From Clostridiales bacterium (GTDB lineage: Bacteria > Bacillota > Clostridia > Oscillospirales > Acutalibacteraceae): a DNA stretch of 35,737 nucleotides. Location: NCBI GenBank assembly GCA_019415925.1, contig DXYG01000019.1, positions 1 to 35,737 of the forward strand. Reading direction: 5' to 3'. A program made the translations under genes and the position numbers. Position 1 is the stretch's first letter, and every line of letters begins with the position of its first letter. A model generated the notes under the pieces. That model was given only the letters and a program-made list of their open reading frames with translations, searched no databases and was not told the origin of the DNA. Below are positions 1 to 7,024 of this stretch, piece after piece.

Positions 1-46
1 CAATCCGATTTTTCCACTCGATTTGCGTGTCGAGGCACTCGACAAA

Positions 47-460
47 TTATCGTTTTCTCGAATCAAGAAAGTCCTGCAAGATTATCGTTGCCGCCACCTC
101 GTCAACAACATTCTTGCGCTTTCTTCCTCTTGTGTTTGTCGTGTTCAGAAAGTTGTGCGCCGTAATTGTTGTTCCTCGCTCGTCCTGCATAACAGTCTTA
201 ACACCCGTAAGTTCTTCAAGCTCCTTTGCAAAGGCTCTTGCGTTCTGTGCGCTTTCGCCCTCGCTTCCGTCCATATTTTTCGGCAGACCCACAACAACCA
301 ATTCTGCTTTGGTGTCCTTTACAGCCTGTACCGCCTTTTCCATAAGCCTTTGCGGCGACTTTTCAAAAATAACCGTATAGGGGGATGCTAAAAATTCTGT
401 TTTATCGCATACCGCAATACCTGTTCTGGCTTTGCCGAGGTCAATCGACATTATTATCAT
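47..460 (-). CDS. ruvX: RuvX/YqgF putative pre-16S rRNA nuclease (Holliday junction resolvase-like)
   Basis: A 137-residue RNase H-fold protein of the YqgF/RuvX family, whose members mature the 5' end of 16S rRNA and were long annotated as Holliday junction resolvases. The N-terminal strand MSIDLGKARTGIAVCD carries the first catalytic Asp. VVVGLPKNMDGSEG and the late DERGTTITAHNFL and VVDEVAATIILQDFLD segments are the other family blocks, so the protein is full length. Start ATG lies 8 nt after AAAGGAAT; an internal ATG three codons later (MSIDLG) is possible. It is read leftwards, away from spoIIE. In many Firmicutes it sits in an ireB-ruvX-DUF1292 cluster, but no ireB precedes it here. Confidence 0.95.
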   Translation of the reverse strand: MIIMSIDLGKARTGIAVCDKTEFLASPYTVIFEKSPQRLMEKAVQAVKDTKAELVVVGLPKNMDGSEGESAQNARAFAKELEELTGVKTVMQDERGTTITAHNFLNTTNTRGRKRKNVVDEVAATIILQDFLDSRKR

Positions 461-495
461 AAATACATTCCTTTCAAAGCTGTGTTTACTCCATA

Positions 496-524
496 ATTAT
501 AAATCAAAATTTCATAATATACAA
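496..524 (-). promoter_or_regulatory. Predicted promoter of ruvX
   Basis: Read on the minus strand, TTGTAT (524-519) and TATAAT (501-496) are separated by 17 nt. The -10 box lies about 35 nt upstream of the ruvX ATG. It is a good sigma-A match in a 265-bp divergent intergenic region with spoIIE. Confidence 0.5.
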
Positions 525-642
525 TATATTTACTAAAGCTGTGATTGTCGGCTTTATTTTTTTTAAACTGACTTTTAGGGCGGGATATAAATCTGCTTTC
601 TGAAATTTCTACAAAAGAATATAAAAACGCTCATTCACATAA

Positions 643-650
643 TGACAAAA
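643..650 (-). promoter_or_regulatory. Possible Spo0A box upstream of spoIIE
   Basis: TGACAAAA on the plus strand reads TTTTGTCA on the minus strand, close to the Spo0A box core (TTTTGTCRAA). It lies about 75 nt upstream of spoIIE, a gene activated by phosphorylated Spo0A in Bacillus and clostridia. A TATAAT at 669-674 could be the -10 box, but no good -35 box is seen. The match is short and could be chance. Confidence 0.25.
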
Positions 651-725
651 CGATTGCAGCCTTTATCATATAATAAACTTGCAACAACAAATCAACTGAT
701 TTTCGGTAAAAGGACGTAGAATATT

Positions 726-3050
726 ATGGAAAGCACAAAAGCCTTAAGAAGAAAAACAAGCGACAACCGCAATGATTTTGTAAGAAACGGTGCTGTAAAT
801 TTCATATACCTGCTGTGCGGAATCCTTGTGTCAAGGGGCACTCTGTTAGGTACTCTTGCACCGTTCGGTGCGTCATATGCGGCGGCTGTCCCGAAAAAAT
901 ATCTGTTTTCATCACTAGTCGGAACGGCGTTTGGCTATATCTTGCTGAAACCTACCGACAGCTTCAGGTACATAGCTGTCATAGTAGCAATCGGTGCACT
1001 GCGCTGGCTTATGAGCGATATTGAAAAGGTGAGCCGAAGCAGGCTTTTTGCTCCGCTTGCAGCCTTTCTTCCGACGCTTGCAACGGGAATTGCACTTTTG
1101 TTTGCGAGTACAAGCACGCTTTCTTCCTTTGCAGACTGCTTTATCGAGGCTGTGCTTTCGGGTGCGGCGGCTTACTTCATAAGCGTTTCGGTTGAGCTTG
1201 CAGGCGAAAAGAGGGGAATTTCCGCCTACACCAGACAGGAAACTGCAAGCCTTGTTATGACCGGCTGTGTGCTGATTCTTGCGTTCGGAAGCATAACCTT
1301 TGAGAATATTTCGCTCGGCAGAATTATTGCGATAACAGCCGTTCTGCTCTGTGCAAGATACGGCGGAGTGAACGGCGGCGCAGTCTGCGGAATTGCAACG
1401 GGTGCAGTTTTCAGCATTGCAAGCAGAGTGCAGGGCTTTGTCTGCGGCGGCTTTGCTTTCGGCGGTCTTATGGCGGGAATGTTTGCTCCTGTGGGCAAGC
1501 TCGGCTGTGCAATAGCATTTCTTATTTCAAACGGAATTATGAGTCTTGCATTCGGAGAGAATACTCAGCTTGCCGCCGTACTGATTGAAAGCCTTATCGG
1601 CTCGGTTTTGTTTATGATACTTCCGAAAGAGGTTGGCAACATAATTTCACCCGTTTTTTCAAACGAGAAGAATTCATCCCTCGGCGAAACCCTGCGAAAG
1701 AATATCGTAATGCGCCTTGATTTTGCATCAAAGGCGATTTACAACGTGAGAAACGACGTGAATTCTGTTTCCGATAAGCTAAGGAATTTGTATTCACCGA
1801 GCTTTTCTGTGGTATGCGAAAATGTGGAAAAAGAGGTCTGCAAAAACTGCGGACTTAAAACCTATTGCTACGAGCACCGTCAGGGCGTGACAAGGGACGA
1901 TTTTTTCAGGCTTGAAGAACTGCTCGAGTCACAGGGAATAATAAGCGAAAACGACGTTGAGGACGCATTTGTCAAGAATTGCTGTAAGAAGGGCGAAATC
2001 GCATGCAGTATGAATTTAAACTACCGTGAATACCTCTCTGCTCTCGAGGCTCAGCGCAGAGTTTCCGACGTAAGAGGTGTTGTGGCAGGACAGTTTTCGG
2101 GTGTCAGCGACATTCTCAGCGACTTGTCCGATGAGTTCAAAAACACAATGAGGTGCGATACCGACAGCTCGGAGAGGATAATTTCAGCGCTCAGCGCACT
2201 CGGCGCAATTCCCGTTGAATGTATCTGCCTTGTGTCGGACGGCGGCAGAATGAGCGTTGAACTGGAGCTTTCATCAAAGGGCGACAGCAAGCTTTCAAAG
2301 GGCACAATAATGCGTGAGGTTTCAAAGTGCTGCGGCAGAAGATTTGATTTGCCGACAGTTACCTGCGAGGGCGACAGAATCAGGGCTGCACTCTGTGAAA
2401 TGCCCGTTTATGACGTTGAAATCGGCTCTGACCAGCATATTGCAAATAACGGCAAGCTCTGCGGCGACTGCCTTGATTATTTCAACGACGGCTTCGGCAA
2501 AACCTATGCACTTGTATGCGACGGTATGGGCACAGGCGGCAGAGCGGCTGTTGACGGAAATATGGCTGTGTCGGTAATGGGCAGACTTCTGCGCTCGGGA
2601 CTTTCGGCAGACAGCTCATTGCAGATTGTCAATTCTGCGCTTATGGTAAAAAGCGAGGACGAGTCGCTTTCAACGCTTGACTTGACGGGAGTTGATTTGT
2701 ACACGGGCAAGGTAACGCTGAAAAAGGCAGGCGCACCTGCGACATTTGTCAGGAAAAACGGCAGAGTAATGGTCAGAGAAATGCCGTCACTGCCTGTCGG
2801 AATTTTAAACGGAGTAAAATTTTCATCAGATACGGTAAATCTTTCATCGGGAGATATGGTGGTAATGGTGTCAGACGGAGTAATAACAGGCGACGAAAAA
2901 TGGCTTGAAAAGCTGATAAGAAGCTGGAACGAGGGAAGCACTCAGGAGCTTGCACGTGTAGTAGTTGACGAGGCAATAAAGCGCAGAGGCAACAGCCCCG
3001 ACGACGATATCACAGCACTTGCAATAAGAATTACGGACAACGAAGTATAA
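726..3050 (+). CDS. spoIIE: Stage II sporulation protein E (SpoIIE), PP2C-type serine phosphatase
   Basis: A 774-residue membrane-bound PP2C phosphatase that dephosphorylates SpoIIAA to release sigma-F in the forespore and takes part in polar septation. Length and architecture fit the family. Residues about 20-300 form a block of roughly ten hydrophobic segments. A cysteine-bearing cytoplasmic linker follows (VCKNCGLKTYCYEH near residue 370). The C-terminal phosphatase begins with ALVCDGMGTGG (metal-binding Asp599) and continues with GAPATFVRKNG, VSDGVITGDE (Asp717) and DDDITALAIRI. The start has a modest AAAAGGACG ribosome site. It shows that the host forms endospores. A hairpin terminator follows and the gene appears to be transcribed alone. 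Confidence 0.96.
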   Translation: MESTKALRRKTSDNRNDFVRNGAVNFIYLLCGILVSRGTLLGTLAPFGASYAAAVPKKYLFSSLVGTAFGYILLKPTDSFRYIAVIVAIGALRWLMSDIEKVSRSRLFAPLAAFLPTLATGIALLFASTSTLSSFADCFIEAVLSGAAAYFISVSVELAGEKRGISAYTRQETASLVMTGCVLILAFGSITFENISLGRIIAITAVLLCARYGGVNGGAVCGIATGAVFSIASRVQGFVCGGFAFGGLMAGMFAPVGKLGCAIAFLISNGIMSLAFGENTQLAAVLIESLIGSVLFMILPKEVGNIISPVFSNEKNSSLGETLRKNIVMRLDFASKAIYNVRNDVNSVSDKLRNLYSPSFSVVCENVEKEVCKNCGLKTYCYEHRQGVTRDDFFRLEELLESQGIISENDVEDAFVKNCCKKGEIACSMNLNYREYLSALEAQRRVSDVRGVVAGQFSGVSDILSDLSDEFKNTMRCDTDSSERIISALSALGAIPVECICLVSDGGRMSVELELSSKGDSKLSKGTIMREVSKCCGRRFDLPTVTCEGDRIRAALCEMPVYDVEIGSDQHIANNGKLCGDCLDYFNDGFGKTYALVCDGMGTGGRAAVDGNMAVSVMGRLLRSGLSADSSLQIVNSALMVKSEDESLSTLDLTGVDLYTGKVTLKKAGAPATFVRKNGRVMVREMPSLPVGILNGVKFSSDTVNLSSGDMVVMVSDGVITGDEKWLEKLIRSWNEGSTQELARVVVDEAIKRRGNSPDDDITALAIRITDNEV

Positions 3051-3059
3051 CGCTTAAAC

Positions 3060-3108
3060 GGGTGATGACTTGCAGAAATGCGGTCATCACCTAATGTTTA
3101 TTTTTACA
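3060..3108 (+). terminator. Hairpin terminator after spoIIE
   Basis: Perfect 9-bp stem GGTGATGAC (3061-3069) / GTCATCACC (3083-3091) with a 13-nt loop, followed by a T-rich stretch (ATGTTTATTTTT). Confidence 0.6.
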
Positions 3109-3236
3109 GCAGTAATGCGTTGATAAGCATATTCTAAAATTTATAGCTTTATTCCTGAACTGAAATGTTTACTTTTATGCTTTTATGTGTTAAAATTTTA
3201 ATGTATAAAAATTGCCGTAAAAAGGAGGCTAATACT

Positions 3237-3539
3237 TTGAATTCAAAGCTGAAAAATGAGTCAACCGACTTTTTGTTTGACGCAATACTCTCCCTTGATA
3301 ACAAGGAGGAGTGCTACAGGTTTTTTGAGGATTTGTGCACAAGTGCAGAGCTTAAGGCTATGTCACAGCGCCTTGTCGTTGCCAAAATGCTCACCGAAAA
3401 GAAGGTCTACACCGAGATTGTAAAGGAAACAGGTGCGTCAACAGCCACCATAAGCCGTGTAAAGCGTGCGCTGTTTGATAACGATACCTACGGCTACACA
3501 CTTGTTCTTGACAAGCTGCTCGGCGAGGAAAATAAGTAA
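3237..3539 (+). CDS. YerC/YecD family TrpR-like transcriptional regulator
   Basis: A 100-residue helical DNA-binding protein of the YerC/TrpR-related family. The block AELKAMSQRLVVAKMLTEK followed by YTEIVKETGASTATISRVKR is the TrpR-type helix-turn-helix, with SRVKRAL as the recognition helix. The start is set at TTG 3237: an AAAGGAGG site sits just upstream at the usual spacing and the length then matches the family. An earlier ATG at 3165 in the same frame has no ribosome site and would add 24 atypical residues. The stop overlaps the next gene's ATG by one base (TAATG), so the two are probably translationally coupled. Confidence 0.85.
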   Translation: MNSKLKNESTDFLFDAILSLDNKEECYRFFEDLCTSAELKAMSQRLVVAKMLTEKKVYTEIVKETGASTATISRVKRALFDNDTYGYTLVLDKLLGEENK

Positions 3540-4300
3540 TGGCAAGCTACGTTTCATTTGCAAGGTTCTACGACGGACTTATGGAGGACGCCGACTATGA
3601 AAAACGCTGTGATTATCTTATGGAGCTTTTCAAGTGTCACAATCACGAAACAGGTATTACGCTTGATTTAGCCTGCGGAACAGGCTCGATTACACGCCTG
3701 CTTGCCAAAAACGGCGTTGACGTTTACGGAGTAGATTCAAGTGCTGAAATGCTCAGCGAAGCAATGCAGAGGACGTATGAGGAAGGCCTTGATATTCTTT
3801 ATCTAAGGCAGAAAATGCAGTCGCTCGACCTCTACGGAACAATCAACACCTGCGTCTGCACCCTCGACAGCATAAATCACCTCACCAAAACAGAGGACGT
3901 TAAGAAAGCCTTTGACAAGGTCGGGCTGTTTATGGATAACGACGGTCTGTTTGTGTTTGACGTGAATACGGTGTACAAGCACCGTGAGGTTTTAAAGGAC
4001 AATACATTCGTTTTTGAAAACGAAAAGGTCTTCTGCGTGTGGCAGAATTCACCTCGTGAAAACGACATTGTCGATATTAATCTCGACTTTTTCGAGGAGG
4101 AAAACGGTGTTTACTACCGTTCCTCGGAAAGCTTCAGCGAGCGTGCGTATTCCGATGAACAGATAAGAGAAATGCTCACAAGCGCAGGCTTTAAGATTGA
4201 AGCTGTCTACGGTGATTTGACCTTTGATAAGCCAAAGGAGAACGAACAAAGGGCAATCTATGTTGCAAGAATGGTAAATTCGAGAAACAAGGAAATTTAA
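3539..4300 (+). CDS. Class I SAM-dependent methyltransferase
   Basis: A 253-residue cytosolic methyltransferase with a Rossmann fold. Motif I, LDLACGTGSITRLLAKNG, lies near residues 42-59 and is followed by the acidic VDSSAEMLSEA of motif II. The FDVNTVYKHREVL and SERAYSDEQIREMLTSAGF segments are typical of the small-molecule (Methyltransf_25-like) group often found beside hslO and yerC in Clostridia. The substrate cannot be read from sequence. It starts on the last base of the yerC-like stop codon and ends 15 nt before hslO, with GGAGTAAG between as ribosome site, so the three genes look like one operon. Confidence 0.85.
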   Translation: MASYVSFARFYDGLMEDADYEKRCDYLMELFKCHNHETGITLDLACGTGSITRLLAKNGVDVYGVDSSAEMLSEAMQRTYEEGLDILYLRQKMQSLDLYGTINTCVCTLDSINHLTKTEDVKKAFDKVGLFMDNDGLFVFDVNTVYKHREVLKDNTFVFENEKVFCVWQNSPRENDIVDINLDFFEEENGVYYRSSESFSERAYSDEQIREMLTSAGFKIEAVYGDLTFDKPKENEQRAIYVARMVNSRNKEI

Positions 4301-4315
4301 GGAGTAAGTATAAAT

Positions 4316-5212
4316 ATGGATAAGATAATCCGCTGTATTACAAGTGACGGAGCAATTATGGCGGCGGCAATTGACGCATCCGACATAGTTTTCACCGCCA
4401 AAAAGCTTCATCATCTTTCAAAGAGCGCAACAGCCGCACTCGGCAGACTTCTCTGCGCAACTTCAATTATGGGCGCAATGCTAAAGCAGAGCAACGCTAC
4501 AGTAAACCTGCGTGTAATGGGTGACGGCGAGCTTGGTCCGGTTATCGCAGTAGGCGACAGCAAGGGCAATGTAAAGGGCTACGTCGGCAATGCAAACTGC
4601 CCGACAGAGTTTTATTCAAACGGCAAAATCAACGTTGCAAAGGCAGTCGGCAGAAACGGAGTGCTCAACGTTATGCGTGACTACGGCACAGGTGAGCCTT
4701 ATATCGGACAGGTTGAGCTTGTCAGCGGTGAGATTGCCGAGGACATTACAAATTATTATGCAACAAGCGAGCAGACTCCGACAGTCTGTGCTCTCGGGGT
4801 GCTTATCAATAAAGAGGACGGCGAGGTTATGCTTGCAGGCGGCTTGCTGATTCAGCTTCTGCCCGGTGCAGACGATTCGACAATTGACAGGCTTGAAAAG
4901 AATATTGAGAAGCTCGACCCCGTAACTACAATGCTCGCAAAGGGAATGAGCATTCTCGATATCTGTAAAACTGCTCTTGAAGGCTTTGAGGTTGAAGTTC
5001 TCGACGAGTTTCCCGTTCACTACGCCTGCGGATGTTCGAAGGAAAAGCTTGAAAGATATTTCTGCACGCTCAGCGACGAGGACGTTCGTTCGCTGGCAGA
5101 CGAAAGCGGAACTGCAACTGTAACCTGTCATTTCTGCAACAAGCGTTATGTGTTCACAAAGGACGACCTTGAGAGAATTATCAGAGAGAAAAATCAAAGC
5201 AGTGAAAACTGA
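4316..5212 (+). CDS. hslO: Hsp33 redox-regulated chaperone HslO
   Basis: A 298-residue cytosolic holdase chaperone activated by oxidative unfolding. The N-terminal domain starts DKIIRCITSDGAIMAAAID and includes VMGDGELGPVIAVGD. The C-terminal redox switch is complete, with zinc-binding cysteines in a CxC...CxxC pattern: Cys238 and Cys240 (YACGCS) and Cys271 and Cys274 (TCHFC). Length is normal. It is the third gene of the yerC-like/methyltransferase/hslO cluster. Confidence 0.96.
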   Translation: MDKIIRCITSDGAIMAAAIDASDIVFTAKKLHHLSKSATAALGRLLCATSIMGAMLKQSNATVNLRVMGDGELGPVIAVGDSKGNVKGYVGNANCPTEFYSNGKINVAKAVGRNGVLNVMRDYGTGEPYIGQVELVSGEIAEDITNYYATSEQTPTVCALGVLINKEDGEVMLAGGLLIQLLPGADDSTIDRLEKNIEKLDPVTTMLAKGMSILDICKTALEGFEVEVLDEFPVHYACGCSKEKLERYFCTLSDEDVRSLADESGTATVTCHFCNKRYVFTKDDLERIIREKNQSSEN

Positions 5213-5268
5213 GGTTTTCTTTATAAAAATGCTTGGTGAAAAATTTTTAAATTTTTTTAAAAAAAGTG

Positions 5269-5300
5269 TTGACATTTTGGCTCAGATGTAGTATTATAAT
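5269..5300 (+). promoter_or_regulatory. Predicted promoter of the tRNA operon
   Basis: Consensus TTGACA at 5269-5274. TATTAT begins 17 nt later (5292-5297) and overlaps a consensus TATAAT at 5295-5300 (20-nt spacing). The first tRNA begins about 50 nt downstream. Confidence 0.7.
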
Positions 5301-5348
5301 ATACGTCGCTGAGAGATACAGCAAAATGGCGAAGCGACAAAGGCATGT

Positions 5349-5424
5349 GGGAGCATAGCTCAGCTGGGAGAGCATCTGCCTTACAAGCAGAGGGTCATAG
5401 GTTCGAGCCCTATTGTTCCCACCA
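5349..5424 (+). tRNA. tRNA-Val (TAC)
   Basis: A 76-nt cloverleaf. Acceptor GGGAGCA pairs with TGTTCCC, the D arm contains GCTCAGCTGGGAGAGC, the anticodon loop CTTACAA sits in a 5-bp stem, and the T arm contains GTTCGAG. CCA is encoded at 5422-5424. First gene of a four-tRNA operon. Confidence 0.97.
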
Positions 5425-5430
5425 CAAAAT

Positions 5431-5507
5431 GGCCCGGTAGTTCAGTTGGTTAGAACGCTAGCCTGTCACGCTAGAGGTCGACGGTTCGAACCCGTTCCGG
5501 GTCGCCA
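5431..5507 (+). tRNA. tRNA-Asp (GTC)
   Basis: A 77-nt cloverleaf. Acceptor GGCCCGG pairs with CCGGGTC (one G-T pair), anticodon GTC in CTGTCAC, T loop GTTCGAA, discriminator G and encoded CCA. Six nt after tRNA-Val. Confidence 0.97.
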
Positions 5508-5512
5508 TTTTT

Positions 5513-5588
5513 GCCTCTGTAGCTCAGTCGGTAGAGCAGGGGACTGAAAATCCCCGTGTCGATGGTTCGATTCCGTCCGGAGGCACCA
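5513..5588 (+). tRNA. tRNA-Phe (GAA)
   Basis: A 76-nt cloverleaf. Acceptor GCCTCTG pairs with CGGAGGC, anticodon GAA in GGGGACTGAAAATCCCC, T loop GTTCGAT, encoded CCA. Confidence 0.97.
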
Positions 5589-5595
5589 ATTAAAT

Positions 5596-5671
5596 GCGGA
5601 TGTAGCTCATCTGGTAGAGCGCCACCTTGCCAAGGTGGAGGTAGCGGGTTCGAGCCCCGTCATCCGCTCCA
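5596..5671 (+). tRNA. tRNA-Gly (GCC)
   Basis: A 76-nt cloverleaf. Acceptor GCGGATG pairs with CATCCGC, anticodon GCC in CCACCTTGCCAAGGTGG, T loop GTTCGAG, CCA encoded by the first base of the following A-run. Its 3' end is duplicated downstream (5848-5867), as expected for an integration target. Confidence 0.97.
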
Positions 5672-5677
5672 AAAAAT
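5658..5677 (+). repeat. Direct repeat, copy 1 (tRNA-Gly 3' end)
   Basis: CGTCATCCGCTCCAAAAAAT, a 20-bp perfect repeat of 5848-5867. Copy 1 covers the acceptor 3' strand and CCA end of tRNA-Gly, the usual core of tyrosine-recombinase attachment sites. Confidence 0.7.
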
Positions 5678-5706
5678 AAGCACCCAACAATGGGTGCTTA
5701 TTTTTT
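5672..5706 (+). terminator. Intrinsic terminator of the tRNA operon
   Basis: Stem AATAAGCACCCA / TGGGTGCTTATT with loop ACAA followed by a T-run. The A-run before it lengthens the helix. Confidence 0.9.
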
Positions 5707-5742
5707 GGTTTTGCGGATAGGAGAATGATGCCGAGCGTTAAG

Positions 5743-5765
5743 AAAATGCTCCGGTGGAGCATTTT
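5743..5765 (+). terminator. Hairpin between the two tRNA-Gly-end repeats
   Basis: Perfect 10-bp stem AAAATGCTCC / GGAGCATTTT with a 3-nt loop. Terminator-like on both strands, but no gene reads into it apart from the tRNAs. It lies in about 150 bp of non-coding DNA with no believable ORF. Confidence 0.4.
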
Positions 5766-5847
5766 TAGCGAGGAGCGCAGAAGAAACGTAACCCAAGGCA
5801 ACACGCCACCAAAAACGAGGTAGGTGTTTTCTCATAAAATAAACGTA

Positions 5848-5867
5848 CGTCATCCGCTCCAAAAAAT
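5848..5867 (+). repeat. Direct repeat, copy 2 (orphan tRNA-Gly tail)
   Basis: Same 20 bp as 5658-5677, but with no tRNA body in front. The following sequence is again a hairpin built round CACCCAACA. It may be an attachment-site scar or the tail of a deleted tRNA. Confidence 0.65.
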
Positions 5868-5900
5868 GACAGACACCCAACAGGGTGTCTGTTATTTTTT
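5861..5900 (+). terminator. Terminator-like hairpin after the orphan tRNA tail
   Basis: Stem GACAGACACCC / GGGTGTCTGTT with a short AACA loop, flanked by an A-run and a T-run. A different stem but the same loop design as the tRNA operon terminator. Confidence 0.7.
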
Positions 5901-5909
5901 GGAGTAAAC

Positions 5910-6001
5910 TAAGTGTGCCTGACGGCACGTTAAGTTTGCTTTGCAAGTGAAGTTGCCCTACTTGCAGTGAAGAGATAGTCAGAAGCGGTTTGGCACACTT
6001 A
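5910..6001. repeat. 92-bp foldback element with 10-bp terminal inverted repeats
   Basis: Ends are TAAGTGTGCC (5910-5919) and GGCACACTTA (5992-6001), perfect inverted repeats. Inside are GTGCC/GGCAC (5915-5928) and GCAAGT/ACTTGC (5943-5965) hairpins. There is no ORF. It looks like a MITE-type or structured RNA element. No target-site duplication is evident. Confidence 0.35.
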
Positions 6002-6070
6002 ATTAGATTATGTTATGCAGACGTAATTAACTGATAAAAGTAAATCTTATGATAATCAAAAAATAAGCTT

Positions 6071-6108
6071 AAGGTCGAGTGATTCACAACGAATACCCGA
6101 CCTTTTTT
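6071..6108 (+). terminator. Terminator hairpin, dispersed repeat copy A
   Basis: A 34-nt hairpin (6071-6104) with AAGGTCG / CGACCTT ends, running into a T-run. It matches 15454-15487 in 30 of 34 positions, so it is one of at least two copies of a repeated element in the window. Confidence 0.65.
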
Positions 6109-6128
6109 ATAATAATCTTGAAAACATA

Positions 6129-6157
6129 TTGACAATTATCTATATATCTAATATAAT
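6129..6157 (+). promoter_or_regulatory. Predicted promoter of the arsR operon
   Basis: TTGACA (6129-6134), 17-nt spacer, TATAAT (6152-6157): a consensus sigma-A promoter. The spacer (ATTATCTATATATCTAA) is AT-rich and repetitive and would suit an ArsR operator, so the operon is probably autorepressed. Confidence 0.75.
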
Positions 6158-6191
6158 ACTACTCAGATGTTATTTTGTCGGAGGTGGTTTT

Positions 6192-6476
6192 ATGAATTTT
6201 GATGAGAAGAAAATTGCTGATGTTTTTAAGGCGTTCTGCGATGAAAATCGTATCAGAATTCTGAAACTCCTCACTACAGGTGAGAAATGCGCTTGCAAGC
6301 TGCTTGAAGAGCTCAACATCACACAGCCTACGCTGTCGCACCATATGAAAATTCTTTGTGATTCCGGCATTGTTGTCGGAAGAAAAGAGGGAAAGTGGAT
6401 GCATTATTCTATATCAGCCAAGGGTGTTAAGAAAGCTAAAAAATATCTTAATGCTATTGCAAAGACTGACGAGTAA
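6192..6476 (+). CDS. ArsR/SmtB-family metalloregulator
   Basis: A 94-residue winged-helix repressor. The segment TTGEKCACKLLEELNITQPTL carries a CxC pair (Cys33 and Cys35) at the start of the alpha-3 helix, the position of the arsenite-binding cysteines in ArsR. The DNA-reading helix TQPTLSHHMKILCDSGIV includes a third candidate thiol, Cys56. The wing is GRKEGKWMHYSI. The start is ATG 6192, behind GGAGGTGG; an upstream in-frame start would overlap the promoter. It heads an operon with a C_GCAxxG_C_C protein and an ArsP/YraQ permease. Sensing of arsenite, antimonite or another thiophilic ligand is inferred. Confidence 0.9.
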   Translation: MNFDEKKIADVFKAFCDENRIRILKLLTTGEKCACKLLEELNITQPTLSHHMKILCDSGIVVGRKEGKWMHYSISAKGVKKAKKYLNAIAKTDE

Positions 6477-6496
6477 TAAAAAGGAGACAGAATATA

Positions 6497-6940
6497 ATGA
6501 ACAGAGCTGACAGGGCTATAGAATTGTTTGATAATAACTTTAATTGTTCTCAGGCAGTTTTTACTGTTTTTGCAACTGAGTACGGCATAAGTGAAGAAAT
6601 GGCGTTAAAGCTGGCAACTTCCTTTGGCGGCGGTGCAAGAAGCGGTGAAATGTGCGGAGCTGTTTCGGGAGCACTTATGGTTTTGGGATTAAGATACGGT
6701 CACTTTATTGCCGAAAATAACGAGCAAAAGCAAAAAGCTTATTCTTTGGGACAGGAATTCGTAAGGCGGTTTAATGAAATAAATAATTCAATTGTTTGCC
6801 GTGATTTGCTCGGTTATGATTTATCCAAAGAAGAAGAGTTTGAAATAATAGCATCTAAAGGATTGTTCAAAACAATTTGTCCGAATATGGTCAGAGATGC
6901 AGTTAATATTCTTGAGCAGATGATATGTGAATATGAATAA
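6497..6940 (+). CDS. C_GCAxxG_C_C family (putative redox) protein
   Basis: A 147-residue protein of the C_GCAxxG_C_C family, named for its conserved cysteine pattern. Visible cysteines are Cys17 (FNCSQAVF), Cys53 (EMCGAVSGAL), Cys101 (VCRDLLGYD) and Cys128 (TICPNMV). Members are often encoded beside redox enzymes or metalloregulators; the biochemical role is not settled. Here it lies 20 nt after arsR with AAAGGAG as ribosome site, and precedes the permease, which suggests a thiol or metalloid-handling role. No signal peptide is seen. Confidence 0.85.
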   Translation: MNRADRAIELFDNNFNCSQAVFTVFATEYGISEEMALKLATSFGGGARSGEMCGAVSGALMVLGLRYGHFIAENNEQKQKAYSLGQEFVRRFNEINNSIVCRDLLGYDLSKEEEFEIIASKGLFKTICPNMVRDAVNILEQMICEYE

Positions 6941-6947
6941 GAATTAA

Positions 6948-6967
6948 CCGTGCTTTTTATTGCACGG
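6948..6967 (+). other. Small intercistronic hairpin
   Basis: CCGTGC / GCACGG, a 6-bp stem with an 8-nt T-rich loop between the C_GCAxxG protein and the permease. No T-run follows, so a processing or stability element is more likely than a terminator. Confidence 0.4.
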
Positions 6968-7024
6968 CTTAAATAAATGTTACATATAGACAAATTTAAA
7001 TATAACTATATTAAAGGATACATT

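Noticed and set aside
29..43. Small palindrome GTCGAG/CTCGAC downstream of ruvX
   Set aside because: A 6-bp stem with a 3-nt loop and no T-run on either strand; not convincing as a terminator.
5607..5946. Minus-strand ORFs of 65 and 82 codons over the tRNAs and the repeat region (one reads MTGLEPATSTLARWRSTR)
   Set aside because: They are antisense to tRNA-Gly and its terminators. Such frames are a well-known artefact near tRNA genes.
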